From: Planctomycetota bacterium
GTDB taxonomy: Bacteria; Planctomycetota; Planctomycetia; Planctomycetales; Planctomycetaceae
DNA: 64,000 bases
Reading direction: 5' to 3'
Assembly: GCA_014584345.1 (NCBI GenBank)
Contig: JACTNB010000016.1
Location: 62,001 to 126,000, forward strand
Shown here piece by piece: positions 17,827-25,895 of this stretch; positions within the stretch are counted from its first letter, which is position 1; the number at the start of each line of letters is the position of its first letter. The notes below the pieces were generated by a model that ran no database searches, had not been told where the DNA came from, and saw nothing but the letters and a program-made list of their open reading frames with translations. The position numbers and the translations under genes were made by a program.

Positions 17827-19182
17827 TTAATAATCGGTTGCCAGTTGCGTGCAGAAGGAATAGGGTATCCCGCGGTACTCGAAATGGACTTCGGCGAACA
17901 GGGCCACATGCCCGGATTCCGCCCGGGGAACGGACCCCCGGAAGACTCCCTTCTCGTTGGCGGCGAGGGAGGTCGACTTCCAGGTCGATTTACGGAAGTC
18001 GCGACCTTCCGCGTGCGCTGTCCACAGCAGCGCCTTCTGGGGGACCGCGCTGGACGAAACTTCCAGATTCAGATTTTTATTTCCATTCGAGTGCTGCCAT
18101 TTGATTTCCGGAAAGGGGGTCCCCGAGGCGATGTGCGCCGTGAACGCGGCCAGGGTCCGCAGCGCGTGCTCGCGTCCCCCGTCCAACCCGTGCCCCGCAT
18201 TCGGAACATACAGGATATACTTCTGCCCGTTCAGGTCGCTCCAGTAATTGTTGAGAGCATCGAGCACCCAGTAGGGATCGTTGGTGCCGTTGATCAGCAG
18301 TTTCGGCAGATTCAGTTCGGAACGATAGGTGTAGGGATCGACCCATTTCCAGAGTGGGAGTTCGGGCTTGTCCTCGAGCACGTCGACCAGCCCCTTGCTG
18401 GTGTAATCGATAATTTGTTCGCTGTAGTCCCCCCAGACATCGATCTGATATCTGGTCTGCTTCGGCAGATTCAGGGTGTCGATCACCATGGGGGCAATCC
18501 CGCGGACGCGGCGGTCCGCCACGGCGGTCAGCCAGGTGGTCCAGCCACGCTTCGAGGCCCCAGTGACCACGAAATGTTCGACGGGCTTTCCCGTTGACTG
18601 CCGAGTAAAGGCCGCCAGGGTATCCATGGCTCGCACCGCGCTTTTCACCATGGGGAATAGCAGGGGCCAAGTGGCGTCGCGGGTTTCGATGTACTTCAGA
18701 AACGTTTCGGAAATCAGGTCGTCTTCGTAACGGTCGCCCAGCAACGGCTGGTTGGGCACTTGCAGCAGAAAGGCACAGCGGGCCTTGGTCATGCGGGCCA
18801 GTTCGGCTCCCATTTTCAGATCCCCCTCGCGCAATTCACTGCCGGTCCGCCCTCCGGTAATGAACAGCAAGGCCTGATCGTCGTGCAGCAGCGTTTGCGG
18901 TTCAAAGACGGCAAGCAAATGTTTCCAGGTAATCCCCTGCCACTGCTGGGAAGTCAACTCGATCTGGTGGAGTTTCCCCATGCCATTGGGCAGCTCGCTG
19001 GATTCCCGAACCGACCAGGCAAAGGCGGCATCCTCGATCGCCACATACTCCTGCAGAGCCGTCGGCAGCGACTTCTGTTCGGCACGGTCCGCGGCGAACA
19101 TTGGCCCCAGCGGAACCAGCAGGCCTCCCAGGACAGAAAGCAGTCGGACACAGGATACAATCCGTTGGCGAGGGGTCTTCAT
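17827..19182 (-). CDS. Secreted PhoPQ-activated pathogenicity-related hydrolase (PqaA-like)
   Basis: The protein (451 residues) has a signal peptide (residues 1-31, ending PMFAA). The body matches the PhoPQ-regulated PqaA family, an alpha/beta-hydrolase fold. The nucleophile motif is GASKRGW near residue 215, the acid is likely in NGTNDPYWVLD, and the His lies in PNAGHGLDGG. The family is common in planctomycetes outside any PhoPQ context; its substrate is not established. The C-terminal 80 residues look like a beta-sandwich add-on. It may share a transcript with the lipoprotein gene 107 bases upstream on the same strand. Confidence 0.85.
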   Translation of the reverse strand: MKTPRQRIVSCVRLLSVLGGLLVPLGPMFAADRAEQKSLPTALQEYVAIEDAAFAWSVRESSELPNGMGKLHQIELTSQQWQGITWKHLLAVFEPQTLLHDDQALLFITGGRTGSELREGDLKMGAELARMTKARCAFLLQVPNQPLLGDRYEDDLISETFLKYIETRDATWPLLFPMVKSAVRAMDTLAAFTRQSTGKPVEHFVVTGASKRGWTTWLTAVADRRVRGIAPMVIDTLNLPKQTRYQIDVWGDYSEQIIDYTSKGLVDVLEDKPELPLWKWVDPYTYRSELNLPKLLINGTNDPYWVLDALNNYWSDLNGQKYILYVPNAGHGLDGGREHALRTLAAFTAHIASGTPFPEIKWQHSNGNKNLNLEVSSSAVPQKALLWTAHAEGRDFRKSTWKSTSLAANEKGVFRGSVPRAESGHVALFAEVHFEYRGIPYSFCTQLATDY

Positions 19183-19289
19183 GGAAGCCTTTCGGGACTA
19201 TCAAAATGGGTGCTACATAGTAAACAACAGGACCACTCCCGGCCCGGCAGGCCGAGGCTCGAACAGCGGGCGACCGGACATCAAGCCAG

Positions 19290-19793
19290 CTATTGAGTCG
19301 TGAGGGCAATCACGCCCAGGTCAACCGGAGTGGAACCTTTCACGCTGAGTCGCCATTCCGACTTGGAAGGATCGGAGTAGCGTCCCTTGAGTTTATCCGG
19401 CCCGCCATAGTTCATGGAGACCAGGTTCAACTGGCCGTACAGGAAGGTCAGCACGTACTCCCCTTCGGGGACACCATCCCCGGACTGGTACGTGGAGATC
19501 TCGAACTTTCCCTGGTCGCCCGTCATGCATTGGGAGACGGAGGGGTGTTCCTGATCCATGCCGTCGACGGGATGACACATCACCTTGATGGCATCGGTGG
19601 GTGCCTTGCCATCGACGGTGACTTGTCCCGTCACCTTGGCCGTCGGCTTGCGATAGGGCTCGTCTTTCCCGCCGCAGCCTGTAACCTGCAACATCAGCAA
19701 CACCCCCAGCCAGCAGGCCACGGGACAACCGATTCGTCGGGCCACGGAATTCACCGGCTCGGCAAGCAAACCAGGACCAATACAATCCGCCAT
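19290..19793 (-). CDS. Small carboxypeptidase-regulatory-like lipoprotein
   Basis: This 167-residue protein has a lipoprotein signal peptide (VLLMLQVTGCGGK, Cys near residue 40). A single beta-sandwich of the kind annotated as carboxypeptidase-regulatory-like follows (KVTGQVTVDGKAPTDA, then GEYVLTFLYG). Such lipoproteins are abundant in planctomycetes and often lie beside DUF1559 genes, as here; their function is not known. The ATG at 19793 has GGAGAGAGG just upstream. The frame continues to 19946, but that part overlaps the terminator of the DUF1559 gene. Confidence 0.82.
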   Translation of the reverse strand: MADCIGPGLLAEPVNSVARRIGCPVACWLGVLLMLQVTGCGGKDEPYRKPTAKVTGQVTVDGKAPTDAIKVMCHPVDGMDQEHPSVSQCMTGDQGKFEISTYQSGDGVPEGEYVLTFLYGQLNLVSMNYGGPDKLKGRYSDPSKSEWRLSVKGSTPVDLGVIALTTQ

Positions 19794-19830
19794 GGAAGCC
19801 TCTCTCCTGCATGTATTTTTTTGGTGGATG

Positions 19831-19880
19831 AAAAAAAACGGGGGGCCTCGGGTTCCCCGACCGGGTGTGCCCGGGGAACC
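19831..19880 (-). terminator. Terminator after the DUF1559 gene
   Basis: Read on the minus strand, GGTTCCCC (19873-19880) pairs with GGGGAACC (19851-19858). A GC-rich stretch and then eight T residues (19831-19838) follow. It separates the DUF1559 gene from the downstream lipoprotein gene. Confidence 0.75.
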
Positions 19881-19914
19881 TGCGATAGGCCATGCCCCGC
19901 GACTTGGCAACTCC

Positions 19915-20997
19915 CTAGAATTCGCCCGGGACCTCTCCCTTGGCACGGGTAATCAATCCTGCGAAGGTCCGGGCGGCGACATTTTCAGAGATGAATCGAA
20001 CCGCCCCATCGACCATGGCGAATTGCGCCCCGCCCTGGTGAAAGCTCATGAGGCCGGAACCGCGCATGTTGTTGCAGTTAATGATACACGGCCCACCGCC
20101 CGGCGTGCCATCCTGCAGGGAGCCTTCGGGCCATTGCTCGCCATTGAGGAAGTCTCCCCAGGCCCCTCCCTGGGCCGGTCCGGCCGCGGCGGTCAAGGTA
20201 GCATCAATGGTCATGCGGCGGTAAATGTTCGAGCCCCCGACCCGCTCGGCCAGCAGGATGGTATTGGATGTTCCATCCGTGATATCGCGAAAGCGGGTGA
20301 TGTTGTTCCCGCTTCCCAGCAACCCGACGGGATTCAATGCCCCGCTACGACTGCCTCCCGCATTGCCGGAGTAAGCGATATCCGCATAGGTCCCCAGAAT
20401 CCCCGTGATGGGCGAATAATCCGTGCGAGCAGCCGTCCAACTGATTGCCAATGGAGGCACGCCCGGCCCCCCCGCGTTCGCGGGCAAGCCGTAATTATGA
20501 ATGTCATCCGCCGAGGTCGAGGGGCACATGAAGACCTGAATCGGCGTGCGAATCACCTGGAGATTCTGGTTGACCGCGGTCGCCATGCTCGGGAAAATAA
20601 CCGCCCCTTCATTGAACGCCGACACGCGGGAATCCCACTGATCGAACAGTGCGCTTTGTTCAATATAGGGCAACAGTTGTACGGCCCACGTGGACGCATT
20701 CAGGTTGCTGCCGACAAAGTAGGAAAATGGAAAACAGTTGTGGGTATCGTGATAGTTATGGAAGGCCAGACCCAGTTGCTTGAGATTGTTTTTACACTGG
20801 CTGCGGCGGGCAGCCTCGCGTGCCTGCTGGACGGCCGGCAGCAGCAACGCGACAAGAATAGCGATGATGGCGATGACAACCAGCAGTTCTATCAGCGTAA
20901 AACCCTCAGCAAGCCTCGGTGCACGCCTGTGCGCCGAACTCGGCTGCCCTGCCAAATCTGATACCCTGTGCCTGATAACGTGCGCATTACGAGACAT
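19915..20997 (-). CDS. DUF1559 prepilin-like protein
   Basis: This 360-residue protein has the type IV prepilin N-terminus GFTLIELLVVIAIIAILVAL after about 32 basic residues. A prepilin peptidase should therefore cleave before the Phe and methylate it. The DUF1559 body follows (ARRSQCKNNLKQLGLAFHNY) with the C-terminal HQGGAQFAMVDGAVRF region that marks the family. Planctomycetes carry dozens of these pseudopilin-like proteins; proposed roles in cell surface or transport are not proven. A terminator follows the gene. The upstream region 20998-21396 contains a short hairpin (CACTGG / CCAGTG at about 21044-21057) and no supported gene. Confidence 0.92.
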   Translation of the reverse strand: MSRNAHVIRHRVSDLAGQPSSAHRRAPRLAEGFTLIELLVVIAIIAILVALLLPAVQQAREAARRSQCKNNLKQLGLAFHNYHDTHNCFPFSYFVGSNLNASTWAVQLLPYIEQSALFDQWDSRVSAFNEGAVIFPSMATAVNQNLQVIRTPIQVFMCPSTSADDIHNYGLPANAGGPGVPPLAISWTAARTDYSPITGILGTYADIAYSGNAGGSRSGALNPVGLLGSGNNITRFRDITDGTSNTILLAERVGGSNIYRRMTIDATLTAAAGPAQGGAWGDFLNGEQWPEGSLQDGTPGGGPCIINCNNMRGSGLMSFHQGGAQFAMVDGAVRFISENVAARTFAGLITRAKGEVPGEF

Positions 20998-21396
20998 GCC
21001 GACCTCACAATTCCAGTCTGATATGGATACGAACTGGTTACGTCACTGGAGACCCCAGTGGGCGCAACGACGGAAAACGCTGCGGGAAGGGACCATAAAT
21101 ATATAGATGTCTGTTGATGTTGATCACATTCCCCTACTTTAGCAAGCGATTTTTAAGAATTTATGCGGAGGCCGTAAAAAATTGATGAAGCGTCCCGGGG
21201 GACGGAGCCTGCACCGAGCGGCAGCCGATTCCCTTCGGATCAACATGTCGTCATGATTTCCTCGTCCAGCCAACTTTTGTCGCCCAGGCCAGTCCGTTTG
21301 TGGACGCGCGCGCCTGGGAGTTGTTATCATCCGCCTGGTCCGGGCCAGAAGTTCGCGGCCTGTTTCACGACGACTCAAGACAAATGGAAAGTTATC

Positions 21397-22428
21397 ATGC
21401 CAATCGCCACTCCCGCACAATACGCGGCCATGTTGGATGCCGCCCAGCAAGGGGATTACGCCTATCCCGCCATCAATATTTCCTCGCTGGTCACATTGAA
21501 CGCGGCACTGAAGGGCTTTGCCGACAGGAAATCCGACGGGATTATCCAGGTCTCCCTGGGAGGCGGAAAGTTCGCCTCGGGAATCAATGTCGGGTGCGCC
21601 GTGCTCGGTTCGGTGGTGCTGGCGGAAGCGGCCCATCGCCTGGCGGAAAAATACGACGTGCTGATCGCCCTGCATACCGACCACTGCCAGCCCGACAAGG
21701 TGGACAGCTTCCTGAAACCTTTGATCGCGGAAACCGCCAAGTTCCGCGCCGCGGGCCGGGGGAATTTGTTTCAGTCCCATATGCTGGATGCTTCGGAACT
21801 TTCCCTGGCGGAGAACATGAAACTTTCCAAGGAATTGCTGAAACTGTGCGCCGAGAACGAAATCATTCTCGAAGTCGAAGCGGGTGTCGTGGGAGGCGAG
21901 GAAGATGGCGTGGACAACTCCGGTCAACCCGCCGATAAACTCTACACCACCCCCGAGGACATGCTGACTGTTTACGAGGAACTGAAGGGACTGGGCCGGT
22001 ACATGTTCGCCGCCACCTTCGGGAACGTGCATGGCAGCTATAAGCCGGGCCATGTGAAGTTACGCCCCGATATTCTGAAGCAGGGACAAGACGCCGTGAT
22101 CGGCAAATACGGCAAGGAAGCGGAGTTTGACCTTGTCTTCCACGGCGGATCGGGTACCCCCGTCGAACAGATTCGCGAAACGCTGGCCTACGGCGTCATC
22201 AAGATGAATATCGATACCGATACGCAATACGCCTTCACACGCCCCATCGCGGACCACATGTTCAAGAACTACGATGGCGTACTGAAAATCGATGGGGAAG
22301 TGGGGAACAAAAAGGCTTACGACCCCCGCGCCTATCTCAAGAACGCCGAAAAGGGTGTCGCCGAACGCCTCGGTAGCGCCTGCGATGACTTGTTGAGTAC
22401 GGGCAAGACTATCTGCGGCAAGGTGTAA
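21397..22428 (+). CDS. Class II fructose-bisphosphate aldolase
   Basis: This 343-residue zinc-dependent aldolase cleaves or forms fructose 1,6-bisphosphate in glycolysis and gluconeogenesis. Landmarks are HTDHC near residue 95 (zinc ligand and catalytic Asp), EVEAGVVGGEEDGV, FGNVHGSY, and the phosphate-binding VFHGGSGTP. The final part has VIKMNIDTDTQYAF. Length and motifs fit the FbaA (class IIA) type. The frame is open from 21253, but homology starts at MPIATPAQY. A strong terminator follows at 22460. Confidence 0.93.
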   Translation: MPIATPAQYAAMLDAAQQGDYAYPAINISSLVTLNAALKGFADRKSDGIIQVSLGGGKFASGINVGCAVLGSVVLAEAAHRLAEKYDVLIALHTDHCQPDKVDSFLKPLIAETAKFRAAGRGNLFQSHMLDASELSLAENMKLSKELLKLCAENEIILEVEAGVVGGEEDGVDNSGQPADKLYTTPEDMLTVYEELKGLGRYMFAATFGNVHGSYKPGHVKLRPDILKQGQDAVIGKYGKEAEFDLVFHGGSGTPVEQIRETLAYGVIKMNIDTDTQYAFTRPIADHMFKNYDGVLKIDGEVGNKKAYDPRAYLKNAEKGVAERLGSACDDLLSTGKTICGKV

Positions 22429-22459
22429 CACCTGTTACGCCTGCGGAATCACATCCAAG

Positions 22460-22495
22460 AACCAGCCAGGCACGCCAGCCTGGCTGGTTTTTTCA
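22460..22495 (+). terminator. Rho-independent terminator after the aldolase gene
   Basis: AACCAGCCAGGC (22460-22471) pairs perfectly with GCCTGGCTGGTT (22478-22489) across a six-base loop. A run of Ts follows. Confidence 0.93.
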
Positions 22496-22500
22496 TGTAA

Positions 22501-22658
22501 TGCTCCACACCAGTGGACTTCCTTGCATTTCACCCGGCCCAGGGGCACTCGGATTTCCGACCCGCATAACTAGCCGCGCCCGTGAGGAAGCGGGCCATGT
22601 TCGGGCTGCTTCATTCATGCCCTGCTCCACTCGAGTGGAATCCTTGCATGCTCACCCG
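22501..22658. repeat. Direct repeat pair flanking a single REP-like arm
   Basis: A 36-base unit of the form TGCTCCAC..AGTGGA.TCCTTGCAT..CACCCG occurs at 22501-22536 and again at 22623-22658. Each contains its own small palindrome (TCCAC / GTGGA). Between them, 22571-22596 is a copy of the 27-bp REP-like motif, TAGCCGCGCCCGTGAGGAAG onward. The block fills the gap between two converging genes. Confidence 0.65.
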
Positions 22659-22690
22659 CCTTCGGCGCGAGAGCCTGGCACCCGGCCCCG

Positions 22691-23956
22691 TTACTGTTCC
22701 GTGCGCTCTTGTTGCGGTGGACCGACCAGGTTATTGGCCATCACAATGGAATCCCGGGCCGGCAGGTCGAAGGGGGGAGGGGGAACCGTTTCGCGTCGCC
22801 CGTAATCCGTCACAAGGTTCCCCTGTATGTTGACTCGCGTGGTCACGTCGTCCTTGCACAACACCGCGGAGCGATCCAGGCCCGAAAACATGTTGCCGCT
22901 GATCAGAATATCCTCCGTCTCTTCCAGGACAATGCCATTTCCGGTATCGATTTGAACCGGTTGGGGATGATTGATTCTCCGCCGCAACTTGCCCCCCAGT
23001 TCGCTGTTGGAAAACGTGTTGGCCGAGATCGACAATCGCCCGCTACCCGGCCCGACGCGAACCGCCGCATGATGCACCAGCGTGAACGTGTTCGCGGAAA
23101 TGGCACAGCCCCACGCATCGCGCAGATCTATTCCCCCCTGCATGTCATGCGCAATCACATTGGCACTCAGGGTGATGCCGTAACAATCACGATCCAGAAT
23201 CACCGCCCAGCCTTCGCATTCTTCGATCATGTTGCCGGACAGCACCGAGCCATACGTGTTCTCTATCACCACGCCGTGCCGCAGGTGATCATCCAGATTG
23301 TTGCCGTTCATCGTCAGATTGAAACTGTCGATACAGACAAGCCCGTCCTGGTTCTCCTCGAAATGATTCGCATTCACGACGATATCGTGCCCCCCATAAA
23401 TCATCAGGCCGGCCTGGGCATTGTAGGTGATCAGACAATCGGCAATCCGCGGATCCTCGTAGCAGTGATCCAGAAATATTCCATGTTCCCCATGGTGATG
23501 AACCGAAACTCCGTGCAGAAAAATTTCCTGAATCCCCTGCGCCAGAATCCCCGTGCCACTTTTGGGGTTCCCACTGATCATGAAATTATCGAGTTGCACG
23601 TTCCACAATCGCCCCTTTTTCTGCTCATAGTCGTCGGACCGAATGTGAATGGCAGGCTGTCCCTGTTCATTCTTGTTGACCAGGTGAGAAGCCGAGCCCG
23701 CGCCGGTCAATCGCGTCCGTTCCGTGCGAATCACCAGCGGCTCCTGCAATTCAATGATCCCCGCGGGAAGTACGACCATTCCCCCCGCGGTAGGGACGGC
23801 GTCCAGCGCAGCCTGAAGAGATGGATACTGCTCCGCATGCAACACCACGGCTTTCTCGGCTTGTTCGGGCGAGCGGGCCTGCGTCATCCCCAGTGCCGTC
23901 ACACATACCAGAATCAATGTCAGTCCCCAACCTGCCGTCTGTCGTCGCATCGTCAT
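22691..23956 (-). CDS. Secreted right-handed parallel beta-helix protein
   Basis: The product (421 residues) has a signal peptide (1-28). The region SLQAALDAVPTAGGMVVLPAG follows the pectate-lyase superfamily opening. Some twelve parallel beta-helix coils run to about residue 385, with repeated IxxNxF and SGNMI turns. This fold binds or cleaves polysaccharides, but no catalytic residues can be assigned with confidence, so it may be a lyase, an epimerase or a non-catalytic binder. The last 20 residues are polar. The gene stands alone between converging and divergent neighbours. Confidence 0.78.
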   Translation of the reverse strand: MTMRRQTAGWGLTLILVCVTALGMTQARSPEQAEKAVVLHAEQYPSLQAALDAVPTAGGMVVLPAGIIELQEPLVIRTERTRLTGAGSASHLVNKNEQGQPAIHIRSDDYEQKKGRLWNVQLDNFMISGNPKSGTGILAQGIQEIFLHGVSVHHHGEHGIFLDHCYEDPRIADCLITYNAQAGLMIYGGHDIVVNANHFEENQDGLVCIDSFNLTMNGNNLDDHLRHGVVIENTYGSVLSGNMIEECEGWAVILDRDCYGITLSANVIAHDMQGGIDLRDAWGCAISANTFTLVHHAAVRVGPGSGRLSISANTFSNSELGGKLRRRINHPQPVQIDTGNGIVLEETEDILISGNMFSGLDRSAVLCKDDVTTRVNIQGNLVTDYGRRETVPPPPFDLPARDSIVMANNLVGPPQQERTEQ

Positions 23957-24220
23957 GTCTCCTCAATCTGTGTAATTGAACGTGGTATCCTGCTTGAAAT
24001 ATGAGTCTACCAAAAAGAAGGACTATCACGATACGTTTCAAACGCCAGGAAATCCGCTCTGAACGCGATCGTTACGAAGGGCGTCACAAGCGGAGATCGT
24101 GCCAAGCGCCTTCGTAAAGCATGGGCAAGGTTCGATTCCTCTCGATTCGAGAAGCCATATCGCCGGATGGCATGCGCAGGTGTGCCAATCGGCCGTTCGC
24201 TCGCCTGGTTCGGCGGGCCG

Positions 24221-24733
24221 TCAGTCGTTCGGGTCCGGGTCGACTGCGGTGGAGAAGACTTCGCAACGTGTCTCGTCGTCGAGTGCAAACGATACATACC
24301 GCCCTGTCCCGGCCATCGGCAGGACAGATTGTACGACTATCCGCTCCAAGCCGATGCTGCCGTACGCGACCTCCTGCATGGCCGGGAAAGTCGCGCCGGC
24401 GAACAGTGGCCAGCGGGCTCGTTTCCCTGCCCCGGTGCGGTGGAAAGTCCAGCATTGGCCATCCGGACCGGTCAAGTGTACTTCGGCGGGGGTGCCCCGG
24501 ACCAACTGGATCAGCCCGGGAAACCTTCGCTCCGTCTGGCGAGTCATGCCCGGGCCAATTGTCTCCCCAATCGTCAGCCGCACCTCCCCGCGGAGGAAAA
24601 CGGCATTCTGCGGGAATTCCACCCCGTAGCATTCCACTGGCCGCGCGGGCGTTCCCACCCATGCCATTGGGCCGTCCCACAGGGACGAAGGCGGCACCGG
24701 AATGTCCTCGGGCCGTGGCATTGATTTTGCCAT
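24221..24733 (-). CDS. Hypothetical protein
   Basis: I do not recognise this 170-residue protein. It has no signal peptide or membrane segment. Sequence quality favours this frame over three overlapping ones: it is rich in Val, Gly and Glu, the others in Arg, Pro and Ser. It looks beta-rich. GAGGA abuts the first ATG, which is too close for a good ribosome binding site, so the ATG at 24721 is an equal candidate. The gap 23957-24220 shows no other gene. Confidence 0.55.
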   Translation of the reverse strand: MAKSMPRPEDIPVPPSSLWDGPMAWVGTPARPVECYGVEFPQNAVFLRGEVRLTIGETIGPGMTRQTERRFPGLIQLVRGTPAEVHLTGPDGQCWTFHRTGAGKRARWPLFAGATFPAMQEVAYGSIGLERIVVQSVLPMAGTGRYVSFALDDETRCEVFSTAVDPDPND

Positions 24734-24949
24734 TCCTCGCTTCCCTCGTTAAACGTCGCGGATATGCGAGCGAGTTCTCCCTCGCCTCGGCGGTGTAGTA
24801 TGGACAAGCCGCTTGCGATGCGTCAAGCCGCTGTCTGCGACACAACGCAACGGTGGGGGAGCTGGTACTTTCGGGCGCGACCGTCGGACGATTTTGTTAC
24901 GATGCTCCTGTGAGTTATGCGATAGAATACGGAAGCACGGAACAACACC

Positions 24950-25699
24950 ATGAAGGCACGTCTGCTGAGTACCCACCTGATACCCGAGCAATTCCAGCCC
25001 GACGAACTGCGGGGGGGGCAGGCGGTTGTGATCGATATTCTCCGGGCTTCGAGCACCATTGTGACCGCGTTGTTTCATGGCGCGGCGACCGTCATTCCCT
25101 GCCTGACCATCGAACAGGCTCGAAGGGAACAGGAGCAGCCAGGGAGCGGGCCTGTACTGCTGGGGGGCGAACGGGGGGGGCTATTGATTCCAGGGTTCGA
25201 TCTAGGGAATTCGCCCCGCGATTACACGGAGGCACGGGTTGCCGGGAAAACGATCCTGTTCACAACGACCAATGGGACGAAAGCCTTGCATCGCTGCGCA
25301 CAGGCCGAGCGGGTGCTGGTCGGTTGCTTTTTGAACCTGTCAGGCATCGTGGCGGAATTGACGGGCGCAACGGGAGACGTGCATCTGGTTTGTGCCGGGA
25401 CCGATGGCCAGATCACCCTGGAAGATTGCCTGTTTGCGGGAACCCTGGCACAACGGCTGATCGCGGGGGGGCAGGACTGGGAGATCAATGACGGGACACG
25501 TATCGGTTTAGCCCTGGCGGAGAAATGGAGCACCACGCCAGACACCTTGCATGCAGGTCTGCTGCAATCACGGGGGGGACGGAATCTGTCCCGGTTGGGT
25601 TTGGCGTCGGACGTGGCGGAGTGTGGTTGCATCGACGAGCGAAACATTGTCCCGTCCTGGAAGGCGAAACGGAACCGGATCGACCTTGAACCGACTTGA
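24950..25699 (+). CDS. comB: 2-phosphosulfolactate phosphatase family protein
   Basis: This 249-residue protein has the ComB signature motifs: VVIDILRASSTIVTAL near residue 25, GGERGG with GFDLGNSP near 75-90, and LFTTTNGTKAL near 110. In methanogens ComB removes phosphate from 2-phosphosulfolactate on the way to coenzyme M. Many bacteria without coenzyme M carry homologues, so the substrate here is uncertain; it may serve sulfolactate metabolism. No comA or comC lies in the window. The 196 bases downstream of it contain no gene. Confidence 0.85.
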   Translation: MKARLLSTHLIPEQFQPDELRGGQAVVIDILRASSTIVTALFHGAATVIPCLTIEQARREQEQPGSGPVLLGGERGGLLIPGFDLGNSPRDYTEARVAGKTILFTTTNGTKALHRCAQAERVLVGCFLNLSGIVAELTGATGDVHLVCAGTDGQITLEDCLFAGTLAQRLIAGGQDWEINDGTRIGLALAEKWSTTPDTLHAGLLQSRGGRNLSRLGLASDVAECGCIDERNIVPSWKAKRNRIDLEPT

Positions 25700-25895
25700 G
25701 CGGTTGTCTCGGGGAGCCCGCGGGAGTTTTCGGGCAAGTCTGTATTCCACCCCAATAAAGGCTGCAAGCGAAAAACGGTCGGGATATAATCCGGCGGAGG
25801 GGATCGCCGGGACTTTCCGGTGAAACGCGGACGCGCGCGGTCTCCTGGGGGACCGGGTATGAACAAGGAATTCCGCTGACGGAACGGAACAGAGG

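Noticed and set aside
22709..24004. 431-codon plus-strand frame opposite the beta-helix gene
   Set aside because: Composition is rich in Arg, Gln and His with no fold; the minus frame has a signal peptide and regular beta-helix coils.
24084..24845. Alternative longer minus frame over the hypothetical gene at 24221
   Set aside because: Very rich in Arg and Pro, with a strongly basic composition typical of a shadow frame in GC-rich DNA.
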